64,000 bases of DNA from Methanohalophilus mahii DSM 5219 (GCF_000025865.1 NC_014002.1:1426001-1490000), one strand, 5' to 3'. Counted from the first letter of the stretch, positions 9,202-20,341 are shown. A program made the numbers and translations. Notes: generated by a model not told the origin, from the sequence alone.

Positions 9202-9675
9202 ATGAAAAAAATATACCATAACAGAGATGCAGTTTCTACAGCTGTTGGTTTTATATTGACATTTGCAATAACGATCATGGTATTTATGTTTGTGATGAAT
9301 TCTTCCTATGTAATGATGGACCGGAATGAACAGTCAGTTATGCGGGAGCAATTCGAAATACATGGCAATAGCATTGCCCTTCAGCTTACTAAAATCGATA
9401 CAACAATAAATCTTACCAGAAGATCCGGAGGTAATGTCGAAGAAATACAATCCAATATTGTGTTACCTCCGAAAATAGCGGATGAATATTATTATATGCA
9501 AATTTCAAACCAGACACAGGAAATAATATTTGAATCCGACGGCATAGCTGAAACCAGGGTCCAGATACCATATGAATTGACAACAACAGATATAGAATCC
9601 GCTACTATAAACAGTGTAGGCGGTGGGCATTACTTCTTTTACAATAGTACTACGGATATAATAGAAGTCCACTGA
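9202..9675 (+). CDS. Pilin-like secreted protein (DUF7266-like)
   Basis: A protein of 157 residues starting MKKIYHNRDAVSTAVGFIL, the archaeal pilin pattern in which a basic head precedes A-V-S-x-A-V-G-F and the hydrophobic helix. I preferred ATG 9202 over the GTG at 9187 because GTGATT then serves as a ribosome site. A cluster of N-x-S/T sites and a C-terminal YNSTTDIIEVH follow. It is probably a minor pilin in the same complex. Confidence 0.74.
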   Translation: MKKIYHNRDAVSTAVGFILTFAITIMVFMFVMNSSYVMMDRNEQSVMREQFEIHGNSIALQLTKIDTTINLTRRSGGNVEEIQSNIVLPPKIADEYYYMQISNQTQEIIFESDGIAETRVQIPYELTTTDIESATINSVGGGHYFFYNSTTDIIEVH

Positions 9676-9689
9676 AAAATGGCGATATT

Positions 9690-10478
9690 ATGCATATTGT
9701 TCCAAAAAAACTCTTCAGATCGGAAAATGCAGTATCGGAAGTAGTCGATACAATATTGATACTTGGAATAATGCTAATAGCCATATCTATTATAGGAGTT
9801 GCAGGTTATCCTGCTCTTCAAAATATTCAGGAGCATGCCCATACCGAAAATATAAAGCAAAGTCATATTGTACTGTGTGAAAATATCAATAAAGTAGTTT
9901 TCGATATAGCTCCTTCACAATCAGTTGAACTAAAAATGTATGGAGGGAGTGTCCTGACTAGCGGCACCAGTACCATCAATGTAACAATGCAAACCTGGAA
10001 TTCTTCATCAGATCCTGCAGGTTTGGAGAATCAAACATTTAAGAGGCAAATGCGAGAAATCAAGCATTTTTATGAGGAAACTGCAGTAGCTTATGAAAAT
10101 ACAGGTGTCTGGGCAAGATATGGAAATGGAGGCACAATTATAGTCAAAAAACCCAGTTTTGTCCTTTCTGACAACAATATGATAATACCTGTTGCTGCAG
10201 TAATGGGTTCAAATGGAATTTCGGGAGAGGGATTGATCAGGGTTATTGCAGATGGAGGGGATTCATCAGTATTTTCTTATGAAAATGTTTCATCTGTAGA
10301 CATTACTGTGAAAAGTGATTATTATGCTGGCTGGGAAAATTACCTGAATGAAACAATGGGTATGCAGGTAATAAACAAAGACGAAACAAATACAACTGTA
10401 CATTTAAGGAAAGATGATTTTTCCGAAAATATAGATGTATATATAACTCATTCACCTATGAAGGTGAGAGTGGAATAA
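9690..10478 (+). CDS. Pilin-like secreted protein (DUF7289-like)
   Basis: A protein of 262 residues with signal FRSENAVSEVVDTILILGIM and one membrane helix at residues 12-38. The body contains GSVLTSGTSTINV, GVWARYGNGGTIIVKKP and SDYYAGWENYLNETM, which recur in similar form in the next gene (WSKYRSNGGSVMVSPP, SEYYDAWANYAESM), so the two are tandem paralogues. Paralogous large pilin-like subunits side by side suggest a heteropolymer or a surface adhesin (inference). Confidence 0.76.
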   Translation: MHIVPKKLFRSENAVSEVVDTILILGIMLIAISIIGVAGYPALQNIQEHAHTENIKQSHIVLCENINKVVFDIAPSQSVELKMYGGSVLTSGTSTINVTMQTWNSSSDPAGLENQTFKRQMREIKHFYEETAVAYENTGVWARYGNGGTIIVKKPSFVLSDNNMIIPVAAVMGSNGISGEGLIRVIADGGDSSVFSYENVSSVDITVKSDYYAGWENYLNETMGMQVINKDETNTTVHLRKDDFSENIDVYITHSPMKVRVE

Positions 10479-10488
10479 TGGTGGATGT

Positions 10489-11922
10489 ATGATACGAATG
10501 AAAAATTTATCCGTCTCCTGCAAGGCAGTCTCTTCTGTTATTGGAATACTCCTCATGTTTGCTCTTACTGTGGGATCCATCAGTGCAATGATGGTCTACA
10601 GCGTCCCTGTAATCGATGAACTGAAGGATAATTCAAAATCGCAAAAAGTAGAACAGGCTTTTACAATTCTTGACTCCCGTATAAGTAAAGTGGCCCTTGG
10701 GGAATCTCCTCTCCAGACTATATCCTTTTCCCTCATGGGAGGCGAAGTTAGTGTTGACGATGAATCTAATTCCGATAGCAGTAATATAAAAATCGTCGTC
10801 CAGAATATTACAAATTCTACTCCTGCAGAGGAGTTTAATTGCTCATTGGGTACCTTCGAATATACCCTCGATGAGAGACAGGTTGCCTATGAAGGTGGCG
10901 GTATCTGGTCAAAATATAGGAGTAATGGCGGTTCTGTGATGGTTTCACCTCCGGAATTTCATTACAACGGGGAAACACTCACTTTACCTATAATGACGAT
11001 CAACGGCTCCTCCTCAACGGCAGGGAAAGGAGAAGTAAACATTGCCGTAACATCGGACAACAGGCCTTTTGTCTTGTATCCCAACACATCCATATCGACA
11101 TCAAGAACAAATCCTGTGACCTCGGATAAGATCTATATCTATATTGAAAGTGAATATTATGATGCGTGGGCCAATTATGCAGAGTCAATGGTCTATACCA
11201 ATGCGGAAAAGGATGATGTCAATAAAACCGCAATTATTGAATTGGACGTGGTTCCTCCCATGGGAACAACAACCCTTACAAACCAGATTAAAATTGGGGC
11301 TGTAAATGCATCAAATCCTCTGCCTATCGATGATTTTCATCTGGACCTTGAAGCCGAAGATTCCAACAGTGATGGCTTAAATCCATCTAAATATGAGATA
11401 GAGGCAACTTCAGGAACTAAAAGCCTGATATACAATATTGCAAAAAAAAATAATAACCAGCTGCAAATTGAAGTTACATATAAAGATACATCCGTGGGAC
11501 CGGAGCATATAGAACACTGGGATGGAGTAGATTATTTCCAGATAAATGGCACTAAATCCGAAGCTGAAAGTACCATTGATTTTTTGAACAGCTCTTTTGT
11601 AATGGAATATACACCCCCTAATACCAACCAAAACGGTGCAGATCCGGATTTCTCATGGAACGACTCCCAGGAGGATACAACCGAACTTCCCGATGTTGTC
11701 ATCGAGGAAGGGAACACATCATTTTATCTGAATGATCTCACACAGCATTATTTGAAATTACTGACAAAAGATGGTTCTGTGGTTTTTAATATCGATGGTG
11801 GCTCACAGGACCCGGTGGATTATGAAAATTCTGCTGTAACTATAAATTATGATGAGAGAGCCGGAGCAATCACATATTTGCATGTAACGCAGAATGAACT
11901 TGAAATAGATATAACAAACTGA
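10489..11922 (+). CDS. Large pilin-like secreted protein (DUF7289-like)
   Basis: The largest protein of the cluster, 477 residues. MKNLSVSCKAVSSVIGILL is the class III signal, followed by a membrane helix and a long exported region. The first half is paralogous to the upstream gene; the second half (about 270-477) is an additional domain rich in D, E, N and S without recognised motifs. GGTGGATGT precedes the ATG. It ends the pilin-like cluster; no secretion ATPase, platform protein or prepilin peptidase is in the window, so assembly genes must be elsewhere. Confidence 0.76.
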   Translation: MIRMKNLSVSCKAVSSVIGILLMFALTVGSISAMMVYSVPVIDELKDNSKSQKVEQAFTILDSRISKVALGESPLQTISFSLMGGEVSVDDESNSDSSNIKIVVQNITNSTPAEEFNCSLGTFEYTLDERQVAYEGGGIWSKYRSNGGSVMVSPPEFHYNGETLTLPIMTINGSSSTAGKGEVNIAVTSDNRPFVLYPNTSISTSRTNPVTSDKIYIYIESEYYDAWANYAESMVYTNAEKDDVNKTAIIELDVVPPMGTTTLTNQIKIGAVNASNPLPIDDFHLDLEAEDSNSDGLNPSKYEIEATSGTKSLIYNIAKKNNNQLQIEVTYKDTSVGPEHIEHWDGVDYFQINGTKSEAESTIDFLNSSFVMEYTPPNTNQNGADPDFSWNDSQEDTTELPDVVIEEGNTSFYLNDLTQHYLKLLTKDGSVVFNIDGGSQDPVDYENSAVTINYDERAGAITYLHVTQNELEIDITN

Positions 11923-12114
11923 ATAATATGGACTTTAATTATCTTCATTATGACCCGTAGATTTCCGTGCCGTTCTTGAGTTTCTTTATATTTTTTCCAC
12001 AACAGAAAGTTTGTTCCGGTCCACTTCAAGTCCGGCAAGTTTTTCCATGAACCAGATGTATCTCACATGTTCATCGGGAGACATTTTTCAGTCGGTTTTT
12101 TCGATATATATTAC

Positions 12115-12945
12115 TCAGATGTGCTTGTACCATACATTCATATTTTCAAGATTGCCAGAGATATTGGTATTTTGAACAAGTTTTCCGGTAAATTCATACC
12201 CCAGTCTTGCAAAAACCGTATTCATACCATAGGACGCGGCCCGGGCGATGGTATACAGTGTAAGGATACCTTTCTTGTTCATTTCTTTTTCCATTTTTGA
12301 GAGGAGATGAGTGGACAAACCCATTCCCCTGAATTGAGGGAGTGTAGCAAAGTCGGTCATTTCTGCATTCCGGTTTTCAAAATCGATCTCGGAAGAGGAA
12401 AGGGCAACTATGCCACCTTCATTTTCAACTGCGAAATATGCAACATTATCTTCCATGGTTTCTTTCAGGTATGTCGGATCCTGGATAGGAAAAGGATATG
12501 TAGGGAACACCTCGGCGTATATCCTGGCCATTGCGGGCAAATCCGCTTCCGTACACATCCGGATCAGAAAGCCTTCGGGTAATTCATGTTTCCTGATATC
12601 TCCTGCCTTATCCCTGGCTGTGGAGATGATCCGGTCGTCTTCAGCCTGTGTGTCCTCTTTTCTGCGCTCTGAGAAATACTTACACATGAACAGGGCTTCC
12701 ATCTTGCCAGAATAATAGCCCGGTACACCGGCCTCCTTTACATATCCCTTTGCTTCAAAAGTTGCTCTGGAATCTGCAGGGATTTTTGCAAATATCTTGC
12801 TGTAGCCGCGTTTTTCTGCCAACCTATCCATTTCAGGTATAAGATCAGGGAGGTCCCCGGTATCCAGTTTCATAAGGTAAATACGATCGTTGTATGTACC
12901 GTGCTGGATGAGGGAGTTGCCAAATTTTTCGATTATATCACTCAA
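12115..12945 (-). CDS. ablB: Beta-lysine N-epsilon-acetyltransferase
   Basis: A GNAT acetyltransferase of 276 residues. It acetylates beta-lysine on the epsilon amino group to give the compatible solute N-epsilon-acetyl-beta-lysine used by methanogens at high salt. The acetyl-CoA loop is visible as [20 protein letters not shown] (Q/RxxGxG/A type). The start is the TTG at 12943-12945, which overlaps the stop of ablA (TTGAGTGA) and has GGAGAGAAGG upstream; this gives the usual family length. Translational coupling with ablA ensures paired expression of the two pathway steps. Confidence 0.92.
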   Translation of the reverse strand: MSDIIEKFGNSLIQHGTYNDRIYLMKLDTGDLPDLIPEMDRLAEKRGYSKIFAKIPADSRATFEAKGYVKEAGVPGYYSGKMEALFMCKYFSERRKEDTQAEDDRIISTARDKAGDIRKHELPEGFLIRMCTEADLPAMARIYAEVFPTYPFPIQDPTYLKETMEDNVAYFAVENEGGIVALSSSEIDFENRNAEMTDFATLPQFRGMGLSTHLLSKMEKEMNKKGILTLYTIARAASYGMNTVFARLGYEFTGKLVQNTNISGNLENMNVWYKHI

Positions 12946-14251
12946 CGTCCCTTCTCTCCATTCTATCGGTATCCTCCGGTACAAGACTTACAGCTTCATC
13001 ATAATCTGCAAGCAGTTTTGCAATACCTGTAGATTTATATTCAGCTGCATCATCAAGTTTGAGCTGTAGTTTGCATTCCTCACATTTACGATCACAGTAT
13101 ATCGGCTCGTAGGAATCCGGTTCCTTGTATGAGGTGATGACTCCCTCATAGTTACGCAGGATTACCCTGTTGGTTGACCAGGATATAAGATAGGAAGGCA
13201 TAACTGGTATTTTGCCACCTCCGTGGGGGGCATCTATAACATAAGTGGGTACTGCAAAACCGCTTGTATGGCCTATCAGGTGTTCCATAATTTCAATACC
13301 CTTACCTACCGGTGTCCGGAAATGGGAGAGGCCTTCGGACAGGTCGCACTGGTAGAGATAATAAGGACGTACACGATTTTGCACAAGTTTATGTACAAGA
13401 CTTTTCATAATCCTGTGACAGTCATTCACTCCTGAAAGCAACACCGTCTGGTTCCCGAGAGGAATTCCTGCATCCGCAAGTTTGCGCAGGGCCTCTCTGG
13501 AAGATGCTGTTACCTCACGTGGATGGTTGAAATGGGTGTTGATCCAGAGAGGATGATGCTTTTTGAGTATTTCTACAAGATCATCAGTTACCCTGTAAGG
13601 AAGCACCACAGGCATCCTTGTACCGATACGAATTATCTCAACATGAGGAATTTCCCTCAATTTTGTCAGGATCCAGTCCAGATAAGCATCAGGAAGCATA
13701 AAAGGATCTCCACCTGAAAGCAGTACATCGCGTACATGGGGCGTATTTCTGATGTATTCCAGTCCTTCAGAGACTGCATCCCTGGTAGGAATGGAATCCA
13801 CATCTCCCACCTTTCTCTTACGTGTGCAATGCCTGCAGTACATCGAACAGGTGTTACTTATATGGAACAGTACCCTGTCCGGATACCTGTGTGTGATTCC
13901 CTCTACAGGACTGTCCTCATCCTCTGAAAGAGGATCTTCAAGATCATCTTCATCGATGTCCAGCTCCTTTGGTGAAGGGAAGGCTTGCAGGAATATGGGA
14001 TCATTCCTGAAATCATCGGTATCTATGAGGGACAGATAATAAGGAGTTACAGATAATGGGAATTTTTCCAGGGTTTGTTTGAGTTTATCCTTTTCCTCGG
14101 CTTTGAATTTGATGCCAAGTAAGGTTTCAAATGTATCAACATCACCGATGGAATGCTTGAGTTGCCATCTCCAGTCCTTCCAGTTGGCAATAACAGTATC
14201 AGAATCGATTTTTTTAGCTATTTCTTTTTGTGCTTGTGTATGCTGTGTCAT
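12938..14251 (-). CDS. ablA: Lysine 2,3-aminomutase
   Basis: A protein of 437 residues converting L-lysine to beta-lysine, the first step of N-epsilon-acetyl-beta-lysine synthesis. The radical SAM cluster motif [15 protein letters not shown] (CX3CX2C) lies near residue 133, and GGDPFMLPD is the SAM-binding GGE-like motif. The C-terminal [10 protein letters not shown] is the zinc or structural cysteine motif of this family. It overlaps ablB by eight bases. Its presence marks salt adaptation. An inverted repeat and TATA elements in the 235-base region upstream are candidate control sites. Confidence 0.96.
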   Translation of the reverse strand: MTQHTQAQKEIAKKIDSDTVIANWKDWRWQLKHSIGDVDTFETLLGIKFKAEEKDKLKQTLEKFPLSVTPYYLSLIDTDDFRNDPIFLQAFPSPKELDIDEDDLEDPLSEDEDSPVEGITHRYPDRVLFHISNTCSMYCRHCTRKRKVGDVDSIPTRDAVSEGLEYIRNTPHVRDVLLSGGDPFMLPDAYLDWILTKLREIPHVEIIRIGTRMPVVLPYRVTDDLVEILKKHHPLWINTHFNHPREVTASSREALRKLADAGIPLGNQTVLLSGVNDCHRIMKSLVHKLVQNRVRPYYLYQCDLSEGLSHFRTPVGKGIEIMEHLIGHTSGFAVPTYVIDAPHGGGKIPVMPSYLISWSTNRVILRNYEGVITSYKEPDSYEPIYCDRKCEECKLQLKLDDAAEYKSTGIAKLLADYDEAVSLVPEDTDRMERRDVE

Positions 14252-14401
14252 AAAAGTACCACATTTTTAGTTTATATTGCTTATTGAATGAATTTGCCTG
14301 CAAAAGTTGCATAAGAACATACGCACAGCTAAAAAATAAAGCAGGCAAAATGAAATCAAATAGGTATATCACCTTTGTTGAACAAAATATCACAACTAAT
14401 A

Positions 14402-14456
14402 GAACCGTATGTTGTTTATTTAACGGTTCATATATAGTGGAAGAAGATATATATAC
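14402..14456 (-). promoter_or_regulatory. ablA: Candidate promoter and inverted repeat upstream of ablA
   Basis: GAACCGT at 14402-14408 faces ACGGTTC at 14423-14429 (7-base arms, 14-base spacer). Immediately upstream on the minus strand are TATA-like runs at 14429-14437 and 14443-14456. The repeat sits where transcription would begin, giving a leader of about 160 bases to ablA. A nearer TATA-like element at 14271-14280 would give a nearly leaderless message. Which is used is unknown. Confidence 0.4.
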
Positions 14457-14486
14457 TTTACTGACTGGTTCCGATCAATTATTTCA

Positions 14487-14660
14487 TCAGATATTCAAGT
14501 ACTCTGAAATCCTGAAATAAATGATAAGATAACCAAATACCAGCATCATAAGGGATATTAACCATGCCCAGCGCAAAATACGCGCAAGGTTATTGGGTTG
14601 GGTGATTTTTAAAAAAAGTCTGTCGGCCATCCCTGGCCGATCAGGTTCTGTGTTAGGCAT
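14487..14660 (-). CDS. ahaG: A1AO ATP synthase operon small membrane protein AhaG
   Basis: A 57-residue protein, MPNTEPDRPGMADRL at the start, with one membrane helix (about WAWLISLMMLVFGYLIIYF). Its ATG overlaps the TAA of ahaD (TAATG), so it is translationally coupled to the operon. Position, size and single helix match ahaG, the last gene of ahaHIKECFABDG in Methanosarcina mazei (established operon order). Its role in the enzyme is not settled. Confidence 0.8.
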   Translation of the reverse strand: MPNTEPDRPGMADRLFLKITQPNNLARILRWAWLISLMMLVFGYLIIYFRISEYLNI

Positions 14661-15277
14661 TATGCCTTAATCCTCTTTAAGCGGAAGGTATTTTCACGTT
14701 CCATCTCATCCAGCCGGAAACGGATGAAATCCATTGCTTCCTGCATTTCGGGAATTACTTTGAATTCAAGGGCATTTACACGTCTTTTTGTTTTCTCGAT
14801 GTCTTCAAGTAACCTTTTCATAGTGGTCTCGATCTCTGCTGCAAGAATAATCTTGTCAACAAGAATCTCATATGAATCGACAGCTTCATCGATATAGGAG
14901 CTTGTCCCGAGAATACCGTATCCCCTTTTGTTGATGGGTTTATGCACACTGGATGCTTCAATCTTAGGGACCACCACACCCATAATGTTGTGGCTTTCGA
15001 GACTTATTTCAGGTCCATCTTTGAGAGCAAGAGCAGTGGATTTTATTACCATTCTGCCCTCGACCGCCTCAGCAATCCCTATTTTTTCAGTGGCATTGTT
15101 ATAGGCGTCATCCAGTTCGTTCCTTACACCCTTGGCCTGGTTCAAAATCTCAAAGAATTCCAGGATAAGACCATCCCTTTTCATTTTCAGCAGTTTATGA
15201 CCGCTCTGGGACAGTTTTATCTTTTTCTTCAGTTCAATGAGTTCGGAACGAGTTGGTTTAACATCCTTTGTGCCCAT
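14660..15277 (-). CDS. ahaD: A1AO ATP synthase subunit D (central stalk)
   Basis: A protein of 205 residues. The opening TKDVKPTRSELIELKKKIKLSQ and a C-terminal coiled coil ending MERENTFRLKRIKA are the antiparallel helices of V/A-type subunit D, which form the rotor shaft with F and link A3B3 to the membrane ring. It follows ahaB by 17 bases and overlaps ahaG. Confidence 0.96.
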   Translation of the reverse strand: MGTKDVKPTRSELIELKKKIKLSQSGHKLLKMKRDGLILEFFEILNQAKGVRNELDDAYNNATEKIGIAEAVEGRMVIKSTALALKDGPEISLESHNIMGVVVPKIEASSVHKPINKRGYGILGTSSYIDEAVDSYEILVDKIILAAEIETTMKRLLEDIEKTKRRVNALEFKVIPEMQEAMDFIRFRLDEMERENTFRLKRIKA

Positions 15278-15294
15278 AGTGGATCACTCTTTGT

Positions 15295-16677
15295 TCATTC
15301 TGCATTTTGATGTGCAGGATGGTATTTATCGATATACTTGTTGTCTATCCTGGTGAGCTGTGCTTCCGGAAGTTCGGAAAGGATTTCCCATGCTATATTC
15401 AGGGTATCTTCGATATTCCTATCTTCATCTTTTGCCTGTCTTACAAAGCGATCTTCGAAAAGATCGGCAAATTCCAGGATTCTCTGGTCTCTTTCGGAAA
15501 GGGATTCCTTACCGACAATTGCAACCAATCCACGAAGGTCACGTCCTTCTGCATACCCGGCATACAACTGGTCAGATACTGCTTTGTGGTCTTCCCTTGT
15601 TTTTCCTTCTCCGATACCGGAGTTCATTAGGCGGGAAAGGGATGGGAGCACATTGATTGGTGGATAGATACCCTTCCTGTGAAGTTCACGGGATACTACA
15701 ATCTGGCCTTCGGTAATATAACCGGAAAGATCAGGGATTGGGTGGGTAATATCGTCACCTGGCATGGTCAGGATAGAGAACTGGGTCACAGATCCCTTGT
15801 TACCCTTGATGACACCGGCACGTTCATAGAGGGATGCAAGGTCAGTATACATATAACCGGGATATCCACGTCTACCGGGCACTTCTTCACGGGCTGCACC
15901 CATCTGACGGAGTGCTTCACAGTAGTTTGTGATATCAGTCAGGATTACAAGTACATGCATATCGTGTTCGTATGCAAGATACTCTGCTGCTGTCAGTGCC
16001 ATCCTCGGGGTAATGATACGCTCGACTGCAGGGTCATCTGCAAGATTAAGGAAAACTGTCGCTCTTTCAAGAGCACCTGTCTTCTCAAAGTCTTCCATGA
16101 ATGACTGGGCTTCCTCATTGGTAATACCCATTGCAGCAAATACCACAGCAAAATCTTCTTCAGAACCGGGTACTTTTGCCTGTCTTGCAATCTGAAGAGC
16201 AATCTCATTGTGTGGCAGACCTGATCCAGAGAAGATAGGAAGTTTCTGTCCTCTTACAAGAGTATTTGTACCGTCAATAGTGGATATTCCTGTCTGGATA
16301 AATTCATCAGGTGGTCTCCTGGAAAAAGGGTTCATTGAAGCTCCATTCACATCTACCCTTTTTTCGGGGATAATTCTTGGACCACCGTCAAGGGGTTCTC
16401 CAGAACCGGAAAGGATACGACCAAGAAGATCTTTTGCAACAGGAAGTTTGATGGTTTCTCCACTGAATACTACACCGGATTCATCATTAAGTCCCTGTGT
16501 ACCTTCGAAAACCTGGATGACAACCATGTCTGCAGAGGTATCAAGAACCTGACCTCTCTTGGTGGTCCCATCAGGAAGGTTTACCTGAACAAGTTCCCCA
16601 TATCCTACAGGCTCGGTTTTTTCAAGAAATATGAGTGGTCCTGCAATATCTACAATGGTTTTGTATTCTTTGGTCAT
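15295..16677 (-). CDS. ahaB: A1AO ATP synthase subunit B
   Basis: The non-catalytic nucleotide-binding subunit, 460 residues. The P-loop region is degenerate ([13 protein letters not shown]), as in all B subunits of V/A-ATPases, while the family signatures [13 protein letters not shown] and [21 protein letters not shown] are intact. It alternates with subunit A in the cytoplasmic A3B3 head. It starts 3 bases after the stop of ahaA. Confidence 0.98.
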   Translation of the reverse strand: MTKEYKTIVDIAGPLIFLEKTEPVGYGELVQVNLPDGTTKRGQVLDTSADMVVIQVFEGTQGLNDESGVVFSGETIKLPVAKDLLGRILSGSGEPLDGGPRIIPEKRVDVNGASMNPFSRRPPDEFIQTGISTIDGTNTLVRGQKLPIFSGSGLPHNEIALQIARQAKVPGSEEDFAVVFAAMGITNEEAQSFMEDFEKTGALERATVFLNLADDPAVERIITPRMALTAAEYLAYEHDMHVLVILTDITNYCEALRQMGAAREEVPGRRGYPGYMYTDLASLYERAGVIKGNKGSVTQFSILTMPGDDITHPIPDLSGYITEGQIVVSRELHRKGIYPPINVLPSLSRLMNSGIGEGKTREDHKAVSDQLYAGYAEGRDLRGLVAIVGKESLSERDQRILEFADLFEDRFVRQAKDEDRNIEDTLNIAWEILSELPEAQLTRIDNKYIDKYHPAHQNAE

Positions 16678-16679
16678 TT

Positions 16680-18416
16680 TCAGTTGCCTCCAATCTGTGT
16701 GAACTCTTCATCCATCTTTGCCATGATTGCTTCAAGGGCTGCATCAAAGTCTTCTTCATATTTGACCTTGGCAAGTTCATCCTTGGACTTCATTTCCATG
16801 ATCTTGGTGATGGGGACACCATTTTCCATCTTCTCGGTTGCTTTTTCCCCAAACGTGGATACGGATTTCAGAAGTTTGTATTGCCTATCAAATGGGCAGA
16901 ATGTGTCCACAGGATGGAAAGCGTTCTGCTGCAGGAAGTATTCACGAAGCATCCTGGCAATTTCAAGAGTAAGCTGCTGGTCCTCAGGGAGTGCATCCGA
17001 ACCCACGAGTTGCACGATTTCCTGAAGTTCAGCTTCTTCCTGAAGAATATCCATTGCATTATCCCTTAGTTCATTCCAGTCACTTCCGACATTTTCTGTA
17101 AACCAGCCTGCAAGCCTGTCATTGTAAAGACTGTAACTGGTAAGCCAGTTAATTGCAGGGAAGTGTCTCTTCTGGGAGAGTTTTGCATCCAGTGCCCAGA
17201 ATACCTTTACGATACGCAGGGTATTCTGTGTAACTGGTTCGGAGAAGTCACCACCAGGAGGTGAAACTGCACCTATGACAGTAATGGAACCATCAAGGCC
17301 TGCAAGGGAATGAACTGCACCTGCACGTTCATAGAATTCAGAAAGCCTGGCGGACAGATATGCCGGATATCCTTCCTCACCAGGCATCTCTTCAAGCCTG
17401 GAGGAAATTTCCCTCATTGCTTCTGCCCATCTGGAGGTTGAATCTGCCATGAGGGAGACATCATATCCCATGTCACGGTAATACTCCGCGATGGTAATTC
17501 CTGTATAAACAGATGCTTCACGGGCAGCCACAGGCATATTGGATGTATTTGCGATAAGAACTGTCCGTTCCATCAGTGGCCTTCCGGTCTTTGGGTCTTC
17601 CAGTTCCGGGAATTCATTCAGTACATCGGCCATTTCGTTTCCACGTTCCCCACATCCGATGTAAACCACAATATCAGTGTCACTCCACTTTGCAAGTTGC
17701 TGCTGGGTAACAGTTTTTCCTGATCCGAAAGGACCGGGGATCGCTGCTGTACCACCTTTTGCCACAGGGAACATCCCATCAAGGATCCTCTGTCCTGTTA
17801 CAAGGGGTCTTGTTGGAGAGAGTTTCTTGCCCACCGGCCTGGGACCTCTTACAGGCCATTTCTGCATCAGAGATAGTTCAGAGCCGTCAGAAAGTACACA
17901 AACCGTTTCATCCACTACAAATTTACCACTTTTGATATCTTCTACAGTTCCTGACTTTCTTGGGGGGACCATTATCTTGTGTTCGAGGTTGGGTGTTTCC
18001 TGTACAACACCGATTATATCTCCACCTTTAACACTGTCTCCTTTGGATACTGTAGGGGTAAATTCCCACTTCTTCTCCCTGGTAAGACCGTTTGCTGTTA
18101 CTCCTCTTTCAATGAAATCTCCCATCTTTTGCTGGAGAACTTCCAGAGGTCTCTGTATACCATCGTAAATACTTTCCAGGAGGCCTGGACCCAGTTCTAC
18201 TGAAAGAGGCATTCCCGTATTTTCTACAGGCTCTCCCGGTTTTATGCCGGATGTGTCTTCGTATACCTGAACTGTAGCTTTTTCACCCTCGATACGGATT
18301 ACTTCACCCATCAGTCCTTCATGACCTACTTTTACCACATCATACATCTTCGGCTTGATACCGGTGACTGTGACAACAGGTCCTGCCACTCGATAAATTT
18401 CACCATTCATTTCCAC
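16680..18416 (-). CDS. ahaA: A1AO ATP synthase catalytic subunit A
   Basis: The catalytic subunit, 578 residues. The A-type P-loop GPFGSGKTV lies near residue 234 and the Walker B/arginine region [18 protein letters not shown] follows. The bulge (non-homologous) region of about 90 residues between the N-terminal barrel and the P-loop is present ([20 protein letters not shown]). It makes ATP from the ion gradient built by methanogenesis. Its start overlaps the end of ahaF by 10 bases. Confidence 0.98.
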   Translation of the reverse strand: MEMNGEIYRVAGPVVTVTGIKPKMYDVVKVGHEGLMGEVIRIEGEKATVQVYEDTSGIKPGEPVENTGMPLSVELGPGLLESIYDGIQRPLEVLQQKMGDFIERGVTANGLTREKKWEFTPTVSKGDSVKGGDIIGVVQETPNLEHKIMVPPRKSGTVEDIKSGKFVVDETVCVLSDGSELSLMQKWPVRGPRPVGKKLSPTRPLVTGQRILDGMFPVAKGGTAAIPGPFGSGKTVTQQQLAKWSDTDIVVYIGCGERGNEMADVLNEFPELEDPKTGRPLMERTVLIANTSNMPVAAREASVYTGITIAEYYRDMGYDVSLMADSTSRWAEAMREISSRLEEMPGEEGYPAYLSARLSEFYERAGAVHSLAGLDGSITVIGAVSPPGGDFSEPVTQNTLRIVKVFWALDAKLSQKRHFPAINWLTSYSLYNDRLAGWFTENVGSDWNELRDNAMDILQEEAELQEIVQLVGSDALPEDQQLTLEIARMLREYFLQQNAFHPVDTFCPFDRQYKLLKSVSTFGEKATEKMENGVPITKIMEMKSKDELAKVKYEEDFDAALEAIMAKMDEEFTQIGGN

Positions 18417-18709
18417 AAATCTACACCTACCGCTTGTTTTATTTTATCCCGTAAGTTAGAGCTTTGTCCGGTTCCGCCCAGGGTTACCAATGTTGGTTCG
18501 ACGGATTCACTCAGAGTATCTCTCAAGGTCTCCGGTAGCTTATCAAAATCATTACTATGCATTACAAGGATACCTATGGAGGAATCGTTGAAGATCTCTT
18601 TTACTGTTTCCTCCAGCTTAGGTTCATCATTAACCTCATACACTTTCTGCACACCGGCTAATCGAAAGCCGGTAACAAATTCGCCATCTCCTACAACTGC
18701 CAGATCCAT
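18407..18709 (-). CDS. ahaF: A1AO ATP synthase subunit F
   Basis: A Rossmann-like rotor subunit of 100 residues; [20 protein letters not shown] is the family start. It binds subunit D in the central stalk. It overlaps ahaC by one base and ahaA by ten, showing tight translational coupling. Confidence 0.95.
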   Translation of the reverse strand: MDLAVVGDGEFVTGFRLAGVQKVYEVNDEPKLEETVKEIFNDSSIGILVMHSNDFDKLPETLRDTLSESVEPTLVTLGGTGQSSNLRDKIKQAVGVDLWK

Positions 18710-19782
18710 CAGATCACCAACTGGTTTTTGATAATATCTTCTCCCAGATTAGCTGCCTTTCCTCTCGCAATTATCCTCAGGTTGTTGACCTCGTTTTTTT
18801 TGCTGATCATGTAATCCATGATCGGAACAATTGAAAGGGGATACACATGTGAAAAACTGGAAGCAGACTTTATTGTGTACTTGGTGAGGCTTGTTTCCAG
18901 ATCAACAAGAGATTCCATTTCAGGATCAGCAAAATCTGATATCGAGTCCCAGTATGGATACTTTTCAAGTGAATTTATAAAATCTGCAAAAGGCAGAGGA
19001 ACCAATGAATTTATTTCCTTCAGACTAAGCCGGAGCCCACCGTCCAGAACCAGATCTTCAAGTTCATCACCTTCGACACCTTCTTTCTTCATCCTGAACA
19101 TTGTTTTAATATTCTTTATGTCAATCTCAGTACGAATAAGCTTGGAGAAAAGTTTACGATCACTTGACTTTGGTGTACCAATAGCATTGAACAGCCTCTG
19201 ATAATATAACTTATCAAGCTGATTTTCTATATCTGGAAGGTTTGTACCGTCATAATTCATAAGAATTGGATAATAATCAGTATTGCTGAGTGCATCTATA
19301 ACATATTCATAAGATTGTTTTTCAGCAATTTCAGACAGGAAATTGTACTTGAATTGACCTGCAGAAACAAGATTATCCTTTATCTCTTCGAGAGTTGCAT
19401 TGTAGTACTTGCCCCTGAGAATTGTTTTGATATTCCAGATATCATAATTCTTCAGATATTCCGTGATGAGATAGTTAAGTTCACCCTCTGAAATATCAAT
19501 CAATTTAGAGAATGTGACTGCAAGGTTCCTGTTCAATGCATGCTCTATAAGATCTACTCCGCTAAATTTCCGCGCAAGTTCATCTACATCCTGCTGATAC
19601 TGGGTTTCTCCGATAAAACGAGTGATTTCGTCGAGATCCATGTTCATAAGCCGTGAATATGTCTCTTTTGGAAGCAGATTGCTCTTCATTGCACGTACAC
19701 GCGCAGTGACATAAGCATAATTTGAGCCCCCGCTACTTGTTGAAGAGGAACTCTTATTCCGGAGTCTCTGGAAAAGCCTCAT
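18709..19782 (-). CDS. ahaC: A1AO ATP synthase subunit C (V-type d-like)
   Basis: A protein of 357 residues that sits as a funnel-shaped adaptor between the central stalk and the c ring. [18 protein letters not shown] and the three repeated helical segments with [15 protein letters not shown] at the C-terminus are family features. It starts 7 bases after ahaE. Confidence 0.95.
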   Translation of the reverse strand: MRLFQRLRNKSSSSTSSGGSNYAYVTARVRAMKSNLLPKETYSRLMNMDLDEITRFIGETQYQQDVDELARKFSGVDLIEHALNRNLAVTFSKLIDISEGELNYLITEYLKNYDIWNIKTILRGKYYNATLEEIKDNLVSAGQFKYNFLSEIAEKQSYEYVIDALSNTDYYPILMNYDGTNLPDIENQLDKLYYQRLFNAIGTPKSSDRKLFSKLIRTEIDIKNIKTMFRMKKEGVEGDELEDLVLDGGLRLSLKEINSLVPLPFADFINSLEKYPYWDSISDFADPEMESLVDLETSLTKYTIKSASSFSHVYPLSIVPIMDYMISKKNEVNNLRIIARGKAANLGEDIIKNQLVI

Positions 19783-19789
19783 TTTGATA

Positions 19790-20341
19790 TCACCCGAATA
19801 AGATATCTGAAATCTGTTTCAGGTTCTGCTCATACACGCTGTCAAGAATTCCTTCATAAGTATAGTCAAGCCTGATACTTCCATCCTCATTCTCTATAAC
19901 AACGCCTCCAATACAATCGATGTTACCTGCATACTCTAAAGAGGACAGTTTTTTCACAATATCTTCTGATTCCTTATTGGAATAGATACGGCTACCTTTA
20001 GATTCATGACTTTCTATGATGTTCTTAAGAAGTGATTCCTGCTTATCCGCAGATAACCCTGCAATCTCATCGAATGCCCGGTTATAGGCCTTTTCAAGCA
20101 CTTCTTTGCGCGCATTGAGCATTGTCCTTTTGACTTCGAGATTTGCACTGGATAATTCTTGCCTTTGCATACGCTGAATTTCATCTTCCGCTTTGGCAAG
20201 ACGTTTCCCTTTGATTTCTTTGGCGGATTGCTTTGCATCCTCTATAATACGGGACGCTTCGGCATCTGCCTCTGCATTGATTTCAGAGACCGTCGCCTGC
20301 GCAACATCCATGACGTCTTTGATTACTGTTTCGAGTCCCAT
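19790..20341 (-). CDS. ahaE: A1AO ATP synthase subunit E (peripheral stalk)
   Basis: A protein of 183 residues. Its N-terminal half is a charged coiled coil rich in A, E and K (SEINAEADAEASRIIEDAKQ), which pairs with subunit H; the C-terminal half is globular and binds the A3B3 head. It acts as stator. Confidence 0.95.
   Translation of the reverse strand: MGLETVIKDVMDVAQATVSEINAEADAEASRIIEDAKQSAKEIKGKRLAKAEDEIQRMQRQELSSANLEVKRTMLNARKEVLEKAYNRAFDEIAGLSADKQESLLKNIIESHESKGSRIYSNKESEDIVKKLSSLEYAGNIDCIGGVVIENEDGSIRLDYTYEGILDSVYEQNLKQISDILFG

Noticed and set aside
14284-14520. Plus-strand frame of 78 codons upstream of ablA
   Set aside because: No ribosome site or family; it runs against the ahaG reading and the abl promoter region.
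15338-18203. Several plus-strand frames of 90-163 codons
   Set aside because: They are antisense shadows of ahaB and ahaA, which are complete and highly conserved.
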